Source of the DNA: Puccinellia tenuiflora
Taxonomy: Eukaryota > Streptophyta > Magnoliopsida > Poales > Poaceae
Assembly: GCA_012064385.1 (NCBI GenBank)
Contig: QRDG01001520.1
Coordinates: forward strand, 620,001-684,000
Direction: 5' to 3'
DNA length: 64,000 bases
The notes beneath the pieces are model-generated. The model searched no databases and was not told where the DNA came from. It saw nothing but the letters and a program-made list of their open reading frames with translations. Positions 22,474 to 33,469 of this stretch are shown here, in pieces (position 1 is the stretch's first letter; every line of letters begins with the position of its first letter). A program made the position numbers and the translations under genes.

Positions 22474-23765
22474 GTAAGCAACATTTATAATCACGTAGAC
22501 ATAAACATTGTTGTTTTACCCTTAGTTGCAACATTACACCCTCGTCCTTAGACGTTTCTGTCACTCGTGCCCAGGCACAAAAGGGGGCATGAACCAACTA
22601 TCTAACATAAATACTCCCTCTTGGAGACACACGCAATTACTTGGCCAAAGCAACTACACACATCGGAGAGCATGCAAGAACCTAAATTAACATATAAGAA
22701 TCATGCACAATCTGATCATAACTTCATAATTCATCGGATCCCAAGAAACACATCATATAGCATTACAAATAGTCGATCTTGATCATGTAGGACAGCTCAC
22801 AACACCATAAACATGAAGCAAAAGGAAGACAGACAACCATCTAGCTACTGCCATGGACCCGTAGTCCAAGGTGAAACTACTCACACTTCATCCCGGTGGA
22901 AGGCATGGCCATGTAGAGCCCTCCGGGATCGATCTCCCCTCCGGCAGCATGCCGGGAGCAGCTTCAGAATCTCCCCGAACTAGGGTTCGGGGTGGTGGCA
23001 GCGTCGGGTCGTGTTTCTAGAAAGTAGTCGTCGTCCCGATGATTTTAGGTCAAAGGGGTATTTGTAGGAGTCGGAGGGGGCCGAGGCGGTGGACAGGGCA
23101 CCGGGACGGTAGGTGGGGCCGCCCCTGGCCCCTGGGTGGCCCCCCAGGTCGCCCTTCGGTCTCCGGCTTCCTTTCGTCGAATAAAAAATCCTTGTAAATT
23201 ATTGTCCAATTCCGAGAATATTTCCTGAAGTAACTTTTCTGAAATAGAAAACAGCAAAAACAGGGAACTGGCACTAGGCATCTTGTCAACTAGAAGTATA
23301 CCCGCGCGTTGCAGCGGGAATCTCTTTAGAACTATATTGCGTAACTAAAAGGGTATTAAAAGTATGATACAATAATTTGTCTAAACTAACATGCAAAGTT
23401 TAATTTGTCATAGTCGAGATACTAAATATATTTGACACGAAATATGTGTACTAAAAATTATTAGCATGGACAACTAAGTGATTAAAAAGATGGATGATGT
23501 GGAGTTTCCATGTATTTATTAATAAATATTACTAAAGATGATATGGATAAATGATTGGCTAAGAGGATAGATGAGGTGGATAGCTTGCATGTTAAGATAG
23601 AAAATAATAAATGCATGTTAGTGGGGTTTTGCTTTATAAGAGGTATAGATAGGTTAGTCTTATATAAAGCCTAAAAATGATGTAATTAGGTAATGAAAAC
23701 ATGTAACAATGACATATAAGTAGCATGGAACAATAAAAAATTATAGATACGTTTGACACGTATCA
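22474..23765 (-). mobile_element. 5' part of the minus-strand Fatima-like 3' LTR (right of the Copia insertion)
   Basis: The minus strand starts TGATACGTGTCAAACGTATC at 23765, a Fatima-type LTR start, and continues via GATGCCTAGTGCCAGTTCCC and a GC-rich block (23050-23160) to GTAAG, where the Copia element interrupts it. The LTR continues at 14132-13736. A short dispersed repeat (23287-23650) is inserted near its start. The adjoining purine-rich AAGCTTGGGGATGT makes it the 3' LTR. Confidence 0.8.
23287..23650. repeat. Short dispersed repeat with a CCCGCGCGTTGCAGCGGG core
   Basis: About 364 AT-rich bases interrupt the LTR between its conserved segments GACTAACCTAT and AACAAGATGCC. One end carries ACCCGCGCGTTGCAGCGGGA, typical of a very common grass dispersed repeat, and the other ends TTTATAAGAGGTATAGAT. 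I do not assign a superfamily. No clear target duplication was found. Confidence 0.55.
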
Positions 23766-23780
23766 ACATCCCCAAGCTTA
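23766..23780 (-). promoter_or_regulatory. Polypurine tract of the minus-strand Gypsy
   Basis: The minus strand reads TAAGCTTGGGGATGT directly before the LTR start at 23765, as in Athila-type elements. Confidence 0.65.
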
Positions 23781-26268
23781 ACTCCTACTCGTCCTTGAGT
23801 AGGTAAGTGATAAAAAAAATTATGAGACATGCTACTAGCATAACCTTGATCAAACATCAAATGTAAAGCTTATGATATGAATAAGGTGATCCAAAACAAT
23901 TGTCTATATTTGATAATAAAGCAAACAATGAATAAACAAGTTGCATCATTCAAGTAAAGCCTTTTATGAATAATACTTTGGAGACATGAAAGCATAAAGA
24001 TTAATCATAACATGAAAGTCTTCAAGGTAATATGTTCTTGTCAAAAGTGTTTGAAGTCAACACAAAGGAAGATGCAAGTTTCAGCATTGCTTCAACTTTC
24101 AACATGCTTATCTTATAGATAGAGTCAAGATAAAGGATCATGATTAAGCAAAAAGATGCAATATAATCAAGTGCACCCAGAGTCAGTGTTGCAAGCTTTC
24201 TTTGACTAGATAGAAAGAAGAGGAAAACTGACTCAACATGAAGTAAAAGAAAGGCCCTTCGCAGAGGGAATCATAGATTAATCATGTGCTAGAGATTTTT
24301 ATTTTATTAAACAGAAGTAAAATGATTTTGAGATATGCATGCTTTCATCAACGAATCCATAGCAAAGAAATCCGTTAGTACCGTACCAAGCAAGCCTTTT
24401 ATACTTGTGAGAGTGGCTCCCATAGAGGAACGAGTACATTCCTATTTCTTCTTTGTTTATCACTAGCCAATGTTTGACTGATTTCTCAAGTTTATTGTGT
24501 GAAGGAGATATTAATGATGTTGAATTTTTTGTGTGGACTGGGAACCCTTGCCAACTCTCGTCAAATTTAAGTGAGCACATAATCCATCCTCACCAGGTGA
24601 AAGAGGAGAAATGACCTTGCTTAACACAGGATATAACAAAACTTCCTCACTATTTCCTCATGAGCTTAAAAACAGCGGCACAAATTGGAATATTTTGAAG
24701 TTTTAAAGGTAGCACATGACAAATTTACTTGGAATGGCATGAAATACCATGTATAGGTAGGTATGGTGGACACTGCTGGAAAGATATTTGGCTCAAGGAG
24801 TTTGGATGCATGAGCAGCATTCCCGCTCAGTACAGAGTTTTTGGCTGGCAAAGATATCAAAGCAAACAAGCAGCAGCAACCGGAACAAGAATGACTATAG
24901 AACATACTTTAAGTATAACCATAAAAACTCTACACTGTATCCCTTGTTAACCAAACTTTCATTTGATGAAAACACTTGCCTATCGAACTTACAAGCATGA
25001 CGAAACTTTATAAATTCAAGCGTTAACGGTAGTTCTCCACTAATGAGTCTCAACTTAAATAACCAGCAAGTTTAATCATTAATTCACTTAACATCTCAAA
25101 ACAATTGGCAAGTTTCAAGTTATTCAAACATGAAGATCTACATGACTATACAAGTTTTTCATCACACCACTACCACGTGCACGACATTTTTATCATTCCA
25201 ACAAATCAAGCAAGCTACCACAAAAAACTCTCTAAAAAATATAAGTGAAGCAAAAGAGAGTCTAATAACAGCAACTAACAGCTCTTAAAAATATATAAGT
25301 GAAGCACAAGAGCTGATAAGAAAATAAAGCTAAGAATACTCAACAAAATATAAGCGAAGTACAGGAGTATTCTAATGAAAAAGCGGAGCGTGTCTCTCTC
25401 CCACACAAGATAGCAAGGATCCAACAAAGTACATGACCAGCAAACAAACTAACACAAACTGAAAGCAAAATAAAATGACGCTCCAAGAACAGCACATAAT
25501 ATGAGAAGTGATAAAAACATAGTTTCAACGGAGATGACCTGATGGTTGTCGATGAAAAAGAGGGGATGCCTTGGGCATCCCCAAGTTTAGATTATTGAGT
25601 CTTCTTTAATGTTCAGCGGGATGACATGGGGGCATCCCCAAGCTTGTGGTTTTGTCCATCCTTCAACTTCGTTCATCATCTTCTCTCGTGGAACCTAAAA
25701 ACTCCCTTCATACTAAACTTTGCATAAACTGATTAGAGGGTTAGTCCCAATAAAACAAAACTCACTTTGGTTCCACTAAGAAAAATTGCACAAACTTCAT
25801 TTAGCATTAGCTACTATTTACTAAGCCTCAAGGGTAGCACTCCATCCAAAAGTACCACTAATGACGTCAATAAAAGAGGCAAACACAAATAAAGGCAGAA
25901 TCTATCAAAACTGGACAGTCTGTAACTATTTTTAAGAGGCACTTACGGGGATCAAATAAAAAACTTAAAACTAATGAAAGATAGATAAAAGTATAATACT
26001 TGCTGTGAAAAAATTTCAGAAAAATATTATGTTCTGAGATTTTTCGGATTTTCGTGCAACAGGAGCTCAGAATCTGTTTCTGGACAGCAAAACAAAACTT
26101 TGCACTCTCTAAGCATTAGAGACTAATTCTTGCCACACTAAAACTAAAAAAAAGGATACATTGAAGTTGCTACATAAGCAACAACTCCATGACTCAAAAA
26201 AGGTAAAAACAAACTGAAAATAAAATTGGGTTGCGTCCCACCAAGCGCTTTTCTCTAACGCCTTTTAG
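23781..26268 (-). other. Internal 3' region of the Fatima-like Gypsy, no pol
   Basis: About 2.5 kb lies between the partial ORF and the 3' LTR. No RT, RNase H or integrase motif is visible on either strand. Three diverged copies of CTTCACTTATAT-TTTTAGAG occur at about 25230-25380. The element therefore looks non-autonomous, depending on a related Athila-type element. Confidence 0.65.
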
Positions 26269-26615
26269 CTAGGCGCAATGCCAAATATCAAGTCTTTTCG
26301 AAATCAAGATCATCATCATCTTCCAAACTAAGGCTAGGAAACTTATCATAAATACATTGTATCCTATCAATGCAAGGCTGAGAATCTCCTCTTTCTTTCT
26401 CTTTGGTTGTCTGCTCTCATCAAATAGATTTTGAGGAGCAATCCACCCAAAGTTATCTTTCAAAGCGTCGGCCATACCAAGCAATTTAAATGGGATAGGA
26501 ATTTTTACCTCTTTCTCACCTTTAGTTTTACCAACATAATAATTGGTTTTGATGTCCAATGTCTTCAAGTTATGCACAATATTGAGCCCATAACCAACCA
26601 TGTTATAGTGCGCAA

Positions 26616-26624
26616 ATATCTTCC
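26616..26624. repeat. 9-bp target site duplication (left) of the inserted MULE
   Basis: ATATCTTCC recurs at 27454-27462. Confidence 0.85.
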
Positions 26625-27453
26625 CAGAAATGTGCCCGAGCCACCGGTTGGCTATACCACCCCATTAATAGCCGTACGATGGGACTTCTTGATTCCAACT
26701 CTGTCAGCCTACCCACAGCTAATTAGAGCAACGAGATGCAAATCTCCTGGCAAGCCTGACACCCGTGGCAGGCTATTACATCCGGAATAGACGGAATGGG
26801 ACAGAAAATGGGACAGTTCAACCAGTTGACTGAGCTAACATTTCGGTCAAAAGCCCGCATTAAATCCATCTAACTTAATTGATGCAGAGGCCGTACATGA
26901 TCGATGGTGTGTTTGCAGCTAGCAATAAAGCACCGTGCAGGTAGAAAGAAAAATGAACTAGTTTAATCTAGCATGACACAACACGCGTCGGCACAGGAAT
27001 GGGGAGTGGGGATCTGAAATCAGTGGTAGCCATAGCTGGCAGCCACAGCTGAACTGAGCTCGTTCCCGCCGCGTGCCCGGTTGTCGAGTGAGAGCTCGCC
27101 TCCAATAGTTGCTCGCTGGGAAGCTTTGGATGCCATCTGCATCGCCGGGTGGGTGATGGGATGGGTAACGCGGCCGGACACCGCTGCCCCGGAGCTGCGC
27201 AATAAATGCCATCTGCATGTCAGCGTCTTTTGCTACAAAAACAGTCAAACATCCCAGAGCTGTTCTGACAATATGTGTACCACGTAGAGGTAATCGACCG
27301 TTAATTAGGCAAATAACTACCCGAATTACGGATCACCCGCTTCATTTGTCAGTCACCTGATCAGACCAATTGTCCCCGCACGGATCTCCAACAAGCAATC
27401 TGGCGGCAGAGACGGGGGTGGTATAGCCCACGGGCGACACCAAATCCGCACTC
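26625..27453. mobile_element. Non-autonomous MULE inside the Gypsy ORF
   Basis: An 829-bp insertion is flanked by the perfect 9-bp repeat ATATCTTCC. Both ends reach the shared 14-mer GGCTATACCACCCC at exactly the same distance, 39 bases from the terminus, in inverse orientation, though the outer 25 bases are diverged. No transposase frame is present. Deleting it with one duplication copy restores an open reading frame of the host Gypsy, which independently confirms both boundaries. Confidence 0.82.
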
Positions 27454-27952
27454 ATATCTTCCTAGCTTCTCTAGCCACGTCATTAAACTCCATAAGTAGA
27501 GTTTTTCGCACAAAATCCTTATCCTCACCATCTTCCATATCATCAAGTTTGAGAAACATTTTCTGCAAAATAGGAATTGAGATTAGGCGAATCTTGCTCT
27601 ATTATTCCAACTAAAGAAGCTATAGCAGTTTCATAAGAATTGGTAAGTTCAACCAATGGTTTCTTGTTAAAATTGCTTAAACCATTAACATGATTAAGAA
27701 ATTCTTCAATATTGATTCTTCCAATGATTAAACCACTACCTACACTAATATCTTTCATATCAAACTTAAGAGGAAACATAGCTAATAAGCGAAAGGTAAA
27801 ACTAAACAAACAGGAATAAAGACTACACTAATTTTTTTGGGTTTTAAATTTTTTAAACAAGTAAATAAGCAAAACAAGAAGTAAACTAAGCAATAAAAAA
27901 ACAAAGTAAAGTGATTGGACGTGCGAGACTCCCCTTGCCGCAGCTCCGAAGT

Positions 27953-27968
27953 CCCGGCAACGGCGCTA
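27953..27968 (-). promoter_or_regulatory. Primer binding site of the minus-strand Gypsy
   Basis: The minus strand reads TAGCGCCGTTGCCGGG, the same site as at 13496. It lies 10 bases inside the LTR end (minus-strand CCAGTAATCATCA at 27979-27991). Confidence 0.8.
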
Positions 27969-27978
27969 GAAAACTGCT

Positions 27979-28002
27979 TGATGATTACTGGCAGAGTTGG
28001 GT
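27979..28002 (-). mobile_element. Last 24 bases of the Gypsy 5' LTR before the gap
   Basis: Minus-strand ACCCAACTCTGCCAGTAATC-ATCA directly precedes the primer binding site, as GGGTCATCA does in the plus-strand relative. The rest of this LTR falls in the unsequenced gap or is missing. Confidence 0.7.
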
Positions 28003-28733
28003 NNNNNNNNNNNNNNNNNNNNNNNNNNNNNNNNNNNNNNNNNNNNNNNNNNNNNNNNNNNNNNNNNNNNNNNNNNNNNNNNNNNNNNNNNNNNNNNNNN
28101 NNNNNNNNNNNNNNNNNNNNNNNNNNNNNNNNNNNNNNNNNNNNNNNNNNNNNNNNNNNNNNNNNNNNNNNNNNNNNNNNNNNNNNNNNNNNNNNNNNNN
28201 NNNNNNNNNNNNNNNNNNNNNNNNNNNNNNNNNNNNNNNNNNNNNNNNNNNNNNNNNNNNNNNNNNNNNNNNNNNNNNNNNNNNNNNNNNNNNNNNNNNN
28301 NNNNNNNNNNNNNNNNNNNNNNNNNNNNNNNNNNNNNNNNNNNNNNNNNNNNNNNNNNNNNNNNNNNNNNNNNNNNNNNNNNNNNNNNNNNNNNNNNNNN
28401 NNNNNNNNNNNNNNNNNNNNNNNNNNNNNNNNNNNNNNNNNNNNNNNNNNNNNNNNNNNNNNNNNNNNNNNNNNNNNNNNNNNNNNNNNNNNNNNNNNNN
28501 NNNNNNNNNNNNNNNNNNNNNNNNNNNNNNNNNNNNNNNNNNNNNNNNNNNNNNNNNNNNNNNNNNNNNNNNNNNNNNNNNNNNNNNNNNNNNNNNNNNN
28601 NNNNNNNNNNNNNNNNNNNNNNNNNNNNNNNNNNNNNNNNNNNNNNNNNNNNNNNNNNNNNNNNNNNNNNNNNNNNNNNNNNNNNNNNNNNNNNNNNNNN
28701 NNNNNNNNNNNNNNNNNNNNNNNNNNNNNNNNN
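28003..28733. other. Assembly gap (731 N)
   Basis: An unsequenced run. A minus-strand Gypsy 5' LTR should begin to its left and the interior of a plus-strand Angela-like element emerges to its right. The true gap is probably longer than 731 bases. Frames running through it are meaningless. Confidence 0.99.
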
Positions 28734-29660
28734 AGGGAGTTTACAACATTTTTTTTGTGTGAAATGGAGATTTCATAATGTTGTAAATAAGTCATGAACC
28801 AACGTATAACTTATGAAGTTAGTTTTGAACGTCAAATATCTATGGAGATAGATGTATTTGATAAGCATTATGTCAAAATGTTTAACTTAAGTGAGTTTTT
28901 GAAGGAGTTCAAAATAAACAAGAAAAGAAAGGTTCATTTGCTTGTGAGAAATAAGTAAAACATTGAGTTGATAACTCAGTACAGAAATAATGGTTGAAGG
29001 ATATGTTGGTATTCACTATGAATTGTTCATAGGTCTAAACATATAAGAACCATAATTTTGTATTTGATGAAATGTGACCCAAGTTCTTGGTTAGAAGAAC
29101 GTGTTAGGAATGGAGTCATTTCAACATGGAGATGAGATAATTGAGTCTAGAGATTGCTAGACTTGGTTGGAGTCATGACACCAAACTAGATTGGAAATCT
29201 CATAAAGGCAGAAGCGCAGCAAAAGCGTGATCGAAAATATAGAAGTGACTTGGATTGCACTGTTGATTTGTTGAGTCTACAACATATAGGAATATGATTA
29301 ATTCAAGGATTAAAAGATATAATATTTTGGCTTGAGAAATTTCGTTTTCAAGATTGAGTGAGTTCCGGGTGCACATACTATGTGAAAGCTCGTTTGACTG
29401 ATCATACATCATGTAGGCATAAAAGGGAAACGAGAATCTCACTCTGTAACCAAACATATTATATTCATCATATGATGATGAGGTTTATCATGTGATGATA
29501 AAGTAATGTCAATTTAGTGACAATAAATTTTGCAAAGAACACAAAGAACTGATAGTACAGTATATGGACAGAACCTCTTCCATGAGCAAACATGATCAGC
29601 ATTGAGACTCCATGGGTGTTGAATCGAGAAAATGTAAACTAGATTATTGACTCTAGTGCA
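28734..29660 (+). other. 3' internal non-coding region of an Angela-like element
   Basis: AT-rich sequence leads into the polypurine tract and LTR at 29671. I see no pol domain in it; the remainder of the element would lie in the gap. Confidence 0.65.
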
Positions 29661-29670
29661 AGTGGGAGAG
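29661..29670 (+). promoter_or_regulatory. Polypurine tract of the Angela-like element
   Basis: AGTGGGAGAG directly precedes TGTTGGGAATATGCCC. This is the standard junction for this family and shows that the following LTR is a 3' LTR. Confidence 0.85.
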
Positions 29671-31489
29671 TGTTGGGAATATGCCCTAGAGGCAATAATA
29701 AAATGGTTTATTAGCATATTCATGTTTATGATAATAGTTTATTATCCATGCTAAAATTGTATTGACCGGAAACATAATACATGTGTGGAATATAAACAAC
29801 CAGGTGTCCCTAGTAAGCCTCTAATGGACTAGTTCGTTAGTCAAGAGTTGGTTAAGGTTTCCTAACCATAGGACTTGTTATAGTCACTTGATAACGGAGT
29901 CATATCATTGGGAGAATGATATGATGGACAAGACCCAAATTATAAAGACTTGCAATTAATCGTATCACTCATTCCAACACTTTTAGTATTTGCCAAGTAT
30001 AGTTTCCTTAGACCATGAGATTATATCACTCCCATTTACTGAAGGTATACTTTGTGGACATCAAACGTCACTTCGTAACTAGGTGATTATAAAGAAGCTT
30101 TCAGGTATCACCGATGGTAAATTGTTGGGTGACATATATCAAGAGTGGGATTTGTCCCTCCATGTGATGGAGAAGATATCTCCAGGCCTTCTCGATAATA
30201 TAGCATCATAAAGCCTGCAGACATGTGATTAGGTGGTAATCATGGAGATCCTATATTATGGACGAGTAAAGAGAACTTGCCAGTGACGAGATTAAACTAG
30301 ACATGGGATGTCGACGATTAAATCTCGGGCAAGTAAAATATCGTGAGACAAAGGGAATCGTATACGAGATTAATTGAATCTCTGGCATCGTGGTTCAATC
30401 GATAAAGAGTTTCGTTGATTGTGTGGGAATTAATATGGACATCCCGGTCCTGCTATTAATTATTGATCAGATCATGTCTACGCATTCTCGAACACGTAGG
30501 GTCACACACTTAACGCTCCGTTGAAGTTAGGGTTTGCGATGATTAAATGATGGAATAAACGAATGATGATTCAGAGTCTCGGATGAGATCATAGACGTCA
30601 CGAGGAGTTCCGAAGGAGTCCGGAGAATAAGATTCATATAAAGAAAGTGGTTTCCGGGGTATCGAAAAGGTTCCGAATTTTTCCGGCAGGATACCGGAAG
30701 GTTCTAGAAGGGTCTAGAAGTGGGTCCCATCTAGATGTGGACCCACATGTACTAATGGGTGGTGCAGCAACCCTAATGCGCTGGCCGCACCAAGCCCTAG
30801 GCCCACATGGGGCAATTCGCCCAGGACGAGGCATGGTAGACCAAGTCCTAGTTGGACTAGGAGGCCGGCCCCTTCCTAAAAGGAAGGGCCCAATCCGAGT
30901 CCCTAAAGTACTCAACTTGGGGCCAAGGCAGCCGGCCCCAAGCCCTAGCCGCCACCTATAAAAGAGGGGGGTGCGACGCAAGGGATCAAGCCCTTGCTGC
31001 CCCAAAACCCTAGTCGCACGGCACCACCTCCACCTCCTTGCCGCGCCACCCCTAGTCCTAGGGGCTGCCGCACCACCTCCTCTTCCTCTCCCTCTTGCAC
31101 GGCTTGGCGAAGCCCTGTCCGTGGGAGATCTCCACCAACATCACCAACACACCGTCGTGCTGCTGAGATTCATCTAGCCACGTCTACCTCACTTGCGGGA
31201 TCAAGGAGAGTACGTCTTCATCGAGCTGAACGTGTGGATACCGCGGAGGTGCTGCTCGTTGCGGCGCTTCGACGGATTGGATCTCGAGGATAATACATCT
31301 CCTCGTGACTAGACACGTCTAGTTGCGGGGATCGACTAGCCAACCCCTGCACCGACAAAACGTTTGTGTTCGATCTTCAAGGGTAAAGATTCGATCTCCT
31401 TCTCGCTACTTGCATCTAGTAGATCTAGTTCCTTGGGGTTTCTTCCACTTGTTACGTAGGAATTTTTTTTTCATGCAACGACCCCTTCA
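29671..31489 (+). mobile_element. 3' LTR of an Angela/BARE-like Copia element
   Basis: 1819 bp, TGTTGGGAATATGCCC...CGACCCCTTCA, same family as the solo LTR 2462-4350. The TATA box is at 30957-30963. It contains the family-typical GACGTCACGAGGAGTTCCG. The matching 5' LTR is not in the window, so no target duplication can be tested. At 31490 the sequence switches to unrelated GC-rich DNA. Confidence 0.9.
30957..30963 (+). promoter_or_regulatory. TATA box in the Angela-like 3' LTR
   Basis: CTATAAA in the same context (CCACCTATAAAAG) as in the solo LTR at 3722. Confidence 0.6.
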
Positions 31490-32526
31490 GTGGACCGGCC
31501 GTCATCTGAGTCCACCGCCGCCGCGAAGGAGTCTGGCAGATGGAGCCGGTTGCGCGGCCTGCTGACCAGATCTACGATGAACTCGAACGGAGGGAAGCCA
31601 GAGTGGGACGTACTCTGGAGGGGAGGGTCTGGAAAACCTCCAGCCCCACGGCCTCCTCGACCACGGCTTCCACGACTACGACCGCGGCCGCCACCAACAG
31701 AAGCAGCTCTCCCACAGCTGCTGGTGGCCACCTCCGCCACCGCTGAGGAAGAACGAGGGCGTCCAGCTCCTCTCCTGGTGGAGGCTCATGAAAATAAAAG
31801 TCTTAGCCGTGAACGTGATTATGCGAACACGATTACGGATCTTGAGGAAGCTCTTGAAGAAGAACAAACCAACAAGAAATCTCTTGAGGAGACACTTACT
31901 CTAGAGTCATCTAAAGTAAATGAAACCCATGATAGAGCTCTCAAGGTGGCTAATGATTTTAAAATAAAAAATGAAGAGCTTGTTGTTGAAATTGTTAGAC
32001 TTCTTGAGGCTAATGTGAAATTTGAAAAGGATGTCAAGTCCTTGGAAGATTCTCTTGCACATCTCACTAAGTATCATGATCAACTCCAAGCTCAATTACT
32101 AAAAGAGCTTCCTACTTGTTCTCCCATTGCTATTAATGTTGATGCTTGTGCTACTAACTCTATTTCTTGTGAAGCATCCATTTTAAAGGAGAATGTTGAG
32201 CTAAGGGCTCAACTTAAATTGCTAACTAGCAATTATGAGATATTAGAAGAAAGCCATGAGAAGCTCTCGAGCTCTCATGAAGATCTTCTAGTATCTCATG
32301 ATAAGCTAAGTTAGCTCATGAGGCTATCGCTACCAAGGTAATATCTAGTGAGCCTCATGTGGACAATGGCACAACTTCTACTAAAAATGCTAAAATGCCA
32401 TGTGCTAGTCCTTGTAATTCTTCATCTCACACTAGTGGTAAATCATATGTTGAATTACATTTCGTGCCTAGTTGCTCTAACAATGAAGCCTCAACTTCCA
32501 CTAGTACTTGTGTAGCTACTAACCTT
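31490..32526 (+). pseudogene. Coiled-coil, Copia gag-like coding fragment
   Basis: An open frame of about 274 codons ends at 32314, and a second frame continues to 32526 after a one-base shift near 32312 (natural reading D-K-L-x-A-H-E-A-I). The first 100 residues are proline/arginine-rich and look unrelated to the rest. Residues from about 100 on are a leucine/glutamate-rich coiled coil (D-L-E-E-A-L-E-E-E-Q, L-R-A-Q-L-K-L-L). The later S/N/C-rich part (C-A-S-P-C-N-S-S, S-C-S-N-N-E-A-S-T-S) is typical of the large coiled-coil gag of some grass Copia elements. The CACTA end at 32527 cuts it off. Confidence 0.55.
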
Positions 32527-33469
32527 CACTACAAGAGAAATGACTTTTTGTGACAAAATGCCTCGTGACAGAGTTCCAAACCGTCATTGATATGGCTTGA
32601 TTGGTGACAAATTGTCTATTTTGTCACGGGTGTACGATAATCAATGACATATGCATATTTTGTCACGACGAACCGTCACGGATTAACCAGTCAGGATGGA
32701 TGACTTAAAAGGTGACGAATTGAGACCATGATGATATTAAACCGTCACTAAATAATATGCGGAACTAAATAATGCGTGTGATTTTTAATATTATACAGGA
32801 CTAGTGAGTTATAAAAGCAGCTCATTAAAAAACTCGTCCTCTCCAGGTTCGAACAAATGAGCTCGAACACCAAATCACAAGATCCTAACCACCAGTCCAA
32901 CAAACGGCTTGTATATAAGAATTTTAATAATTCTCTTCTATTCCATTGACTACTCCACTTAAAATGAAAAAAATAAAATCCGCTCGAAGCGTGACTTGAT
33001 CCCACAACATTTTCCTCGTGAGCTAGCCATTACGCCATGCTCCAACTTCTGTTCTAAGTCATCGATTGATTTAATTTGTACGTTCCCTGGCATCGCGACA
33101 ATTTCAAGTAATAAAATTAAAACTGGCGGGTTACTAGGGTCTCGAACCTAAGAACAACACCATGTAGGGGCAGGCAGTTACCACCAGGATAGCCGATTGG
33201 TTGTGCTTTAAACTCAACAGAAAGCCTACTAATAGTTCTATCATAATAATACATAGCTCTATTGCATTGGCCTACAGATTTGGCCGGCCGACTCCTTTTT
33301 AAGAAATTAAACAATAATATCAGGTTGAGAGAGCATAAAAAACAGAAAGTTTTTTGCCTACAAAATACGAAAAACTTTCATAGTGATCATCTTTTCATCC
33401 GAACTAAACTCGGCGGCTTATTTTCATTCGGATCCAAATATATCTGGGGGTGGGATCAATTCAATTTTT

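Larger units (their letters stand above)
26269..27809 (-). pseudogene. Gypsy internal ORF (gag-like position), split by a MULE
   Basis: Reading from 27809 toward 26269, the protein begins after the primer binding site and leader. It passes through M-F-P-L-K-F-D-M-K-D-I and Y-E-T-A-I-A-S-L-V, then after a one-base frameshift near 27545 through K-L-D-D-M-E-D-G-E-D-K-D-F-V. The MULE at 26625-27453 then interrupts; without it and one 9-bp duplication the frame continues E-F-N-D-V-A-R-E-A-R-K-I-F-A-H-Y-N-M-V-G-Y-G-L-N. I recognise the type as the first ORF of Athila/Sabrina-like elements but see no zinc knuckle or enzyme motif, so its exact role is not established. Confidence 0.6.

Noticed and set aside
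27782..28797. Long open frames through 27782-28797 on both strands
   Set aside because: They consist almost wholly of undetermined bases in the assembly gap and say nothing about coding.
30647..31565. Plus- and minus-strand frames in the Angela-like LTR
   Set aside because: LTR control and leader DNA; frames are not shared with the homologous solo LTR at 2462-4350.
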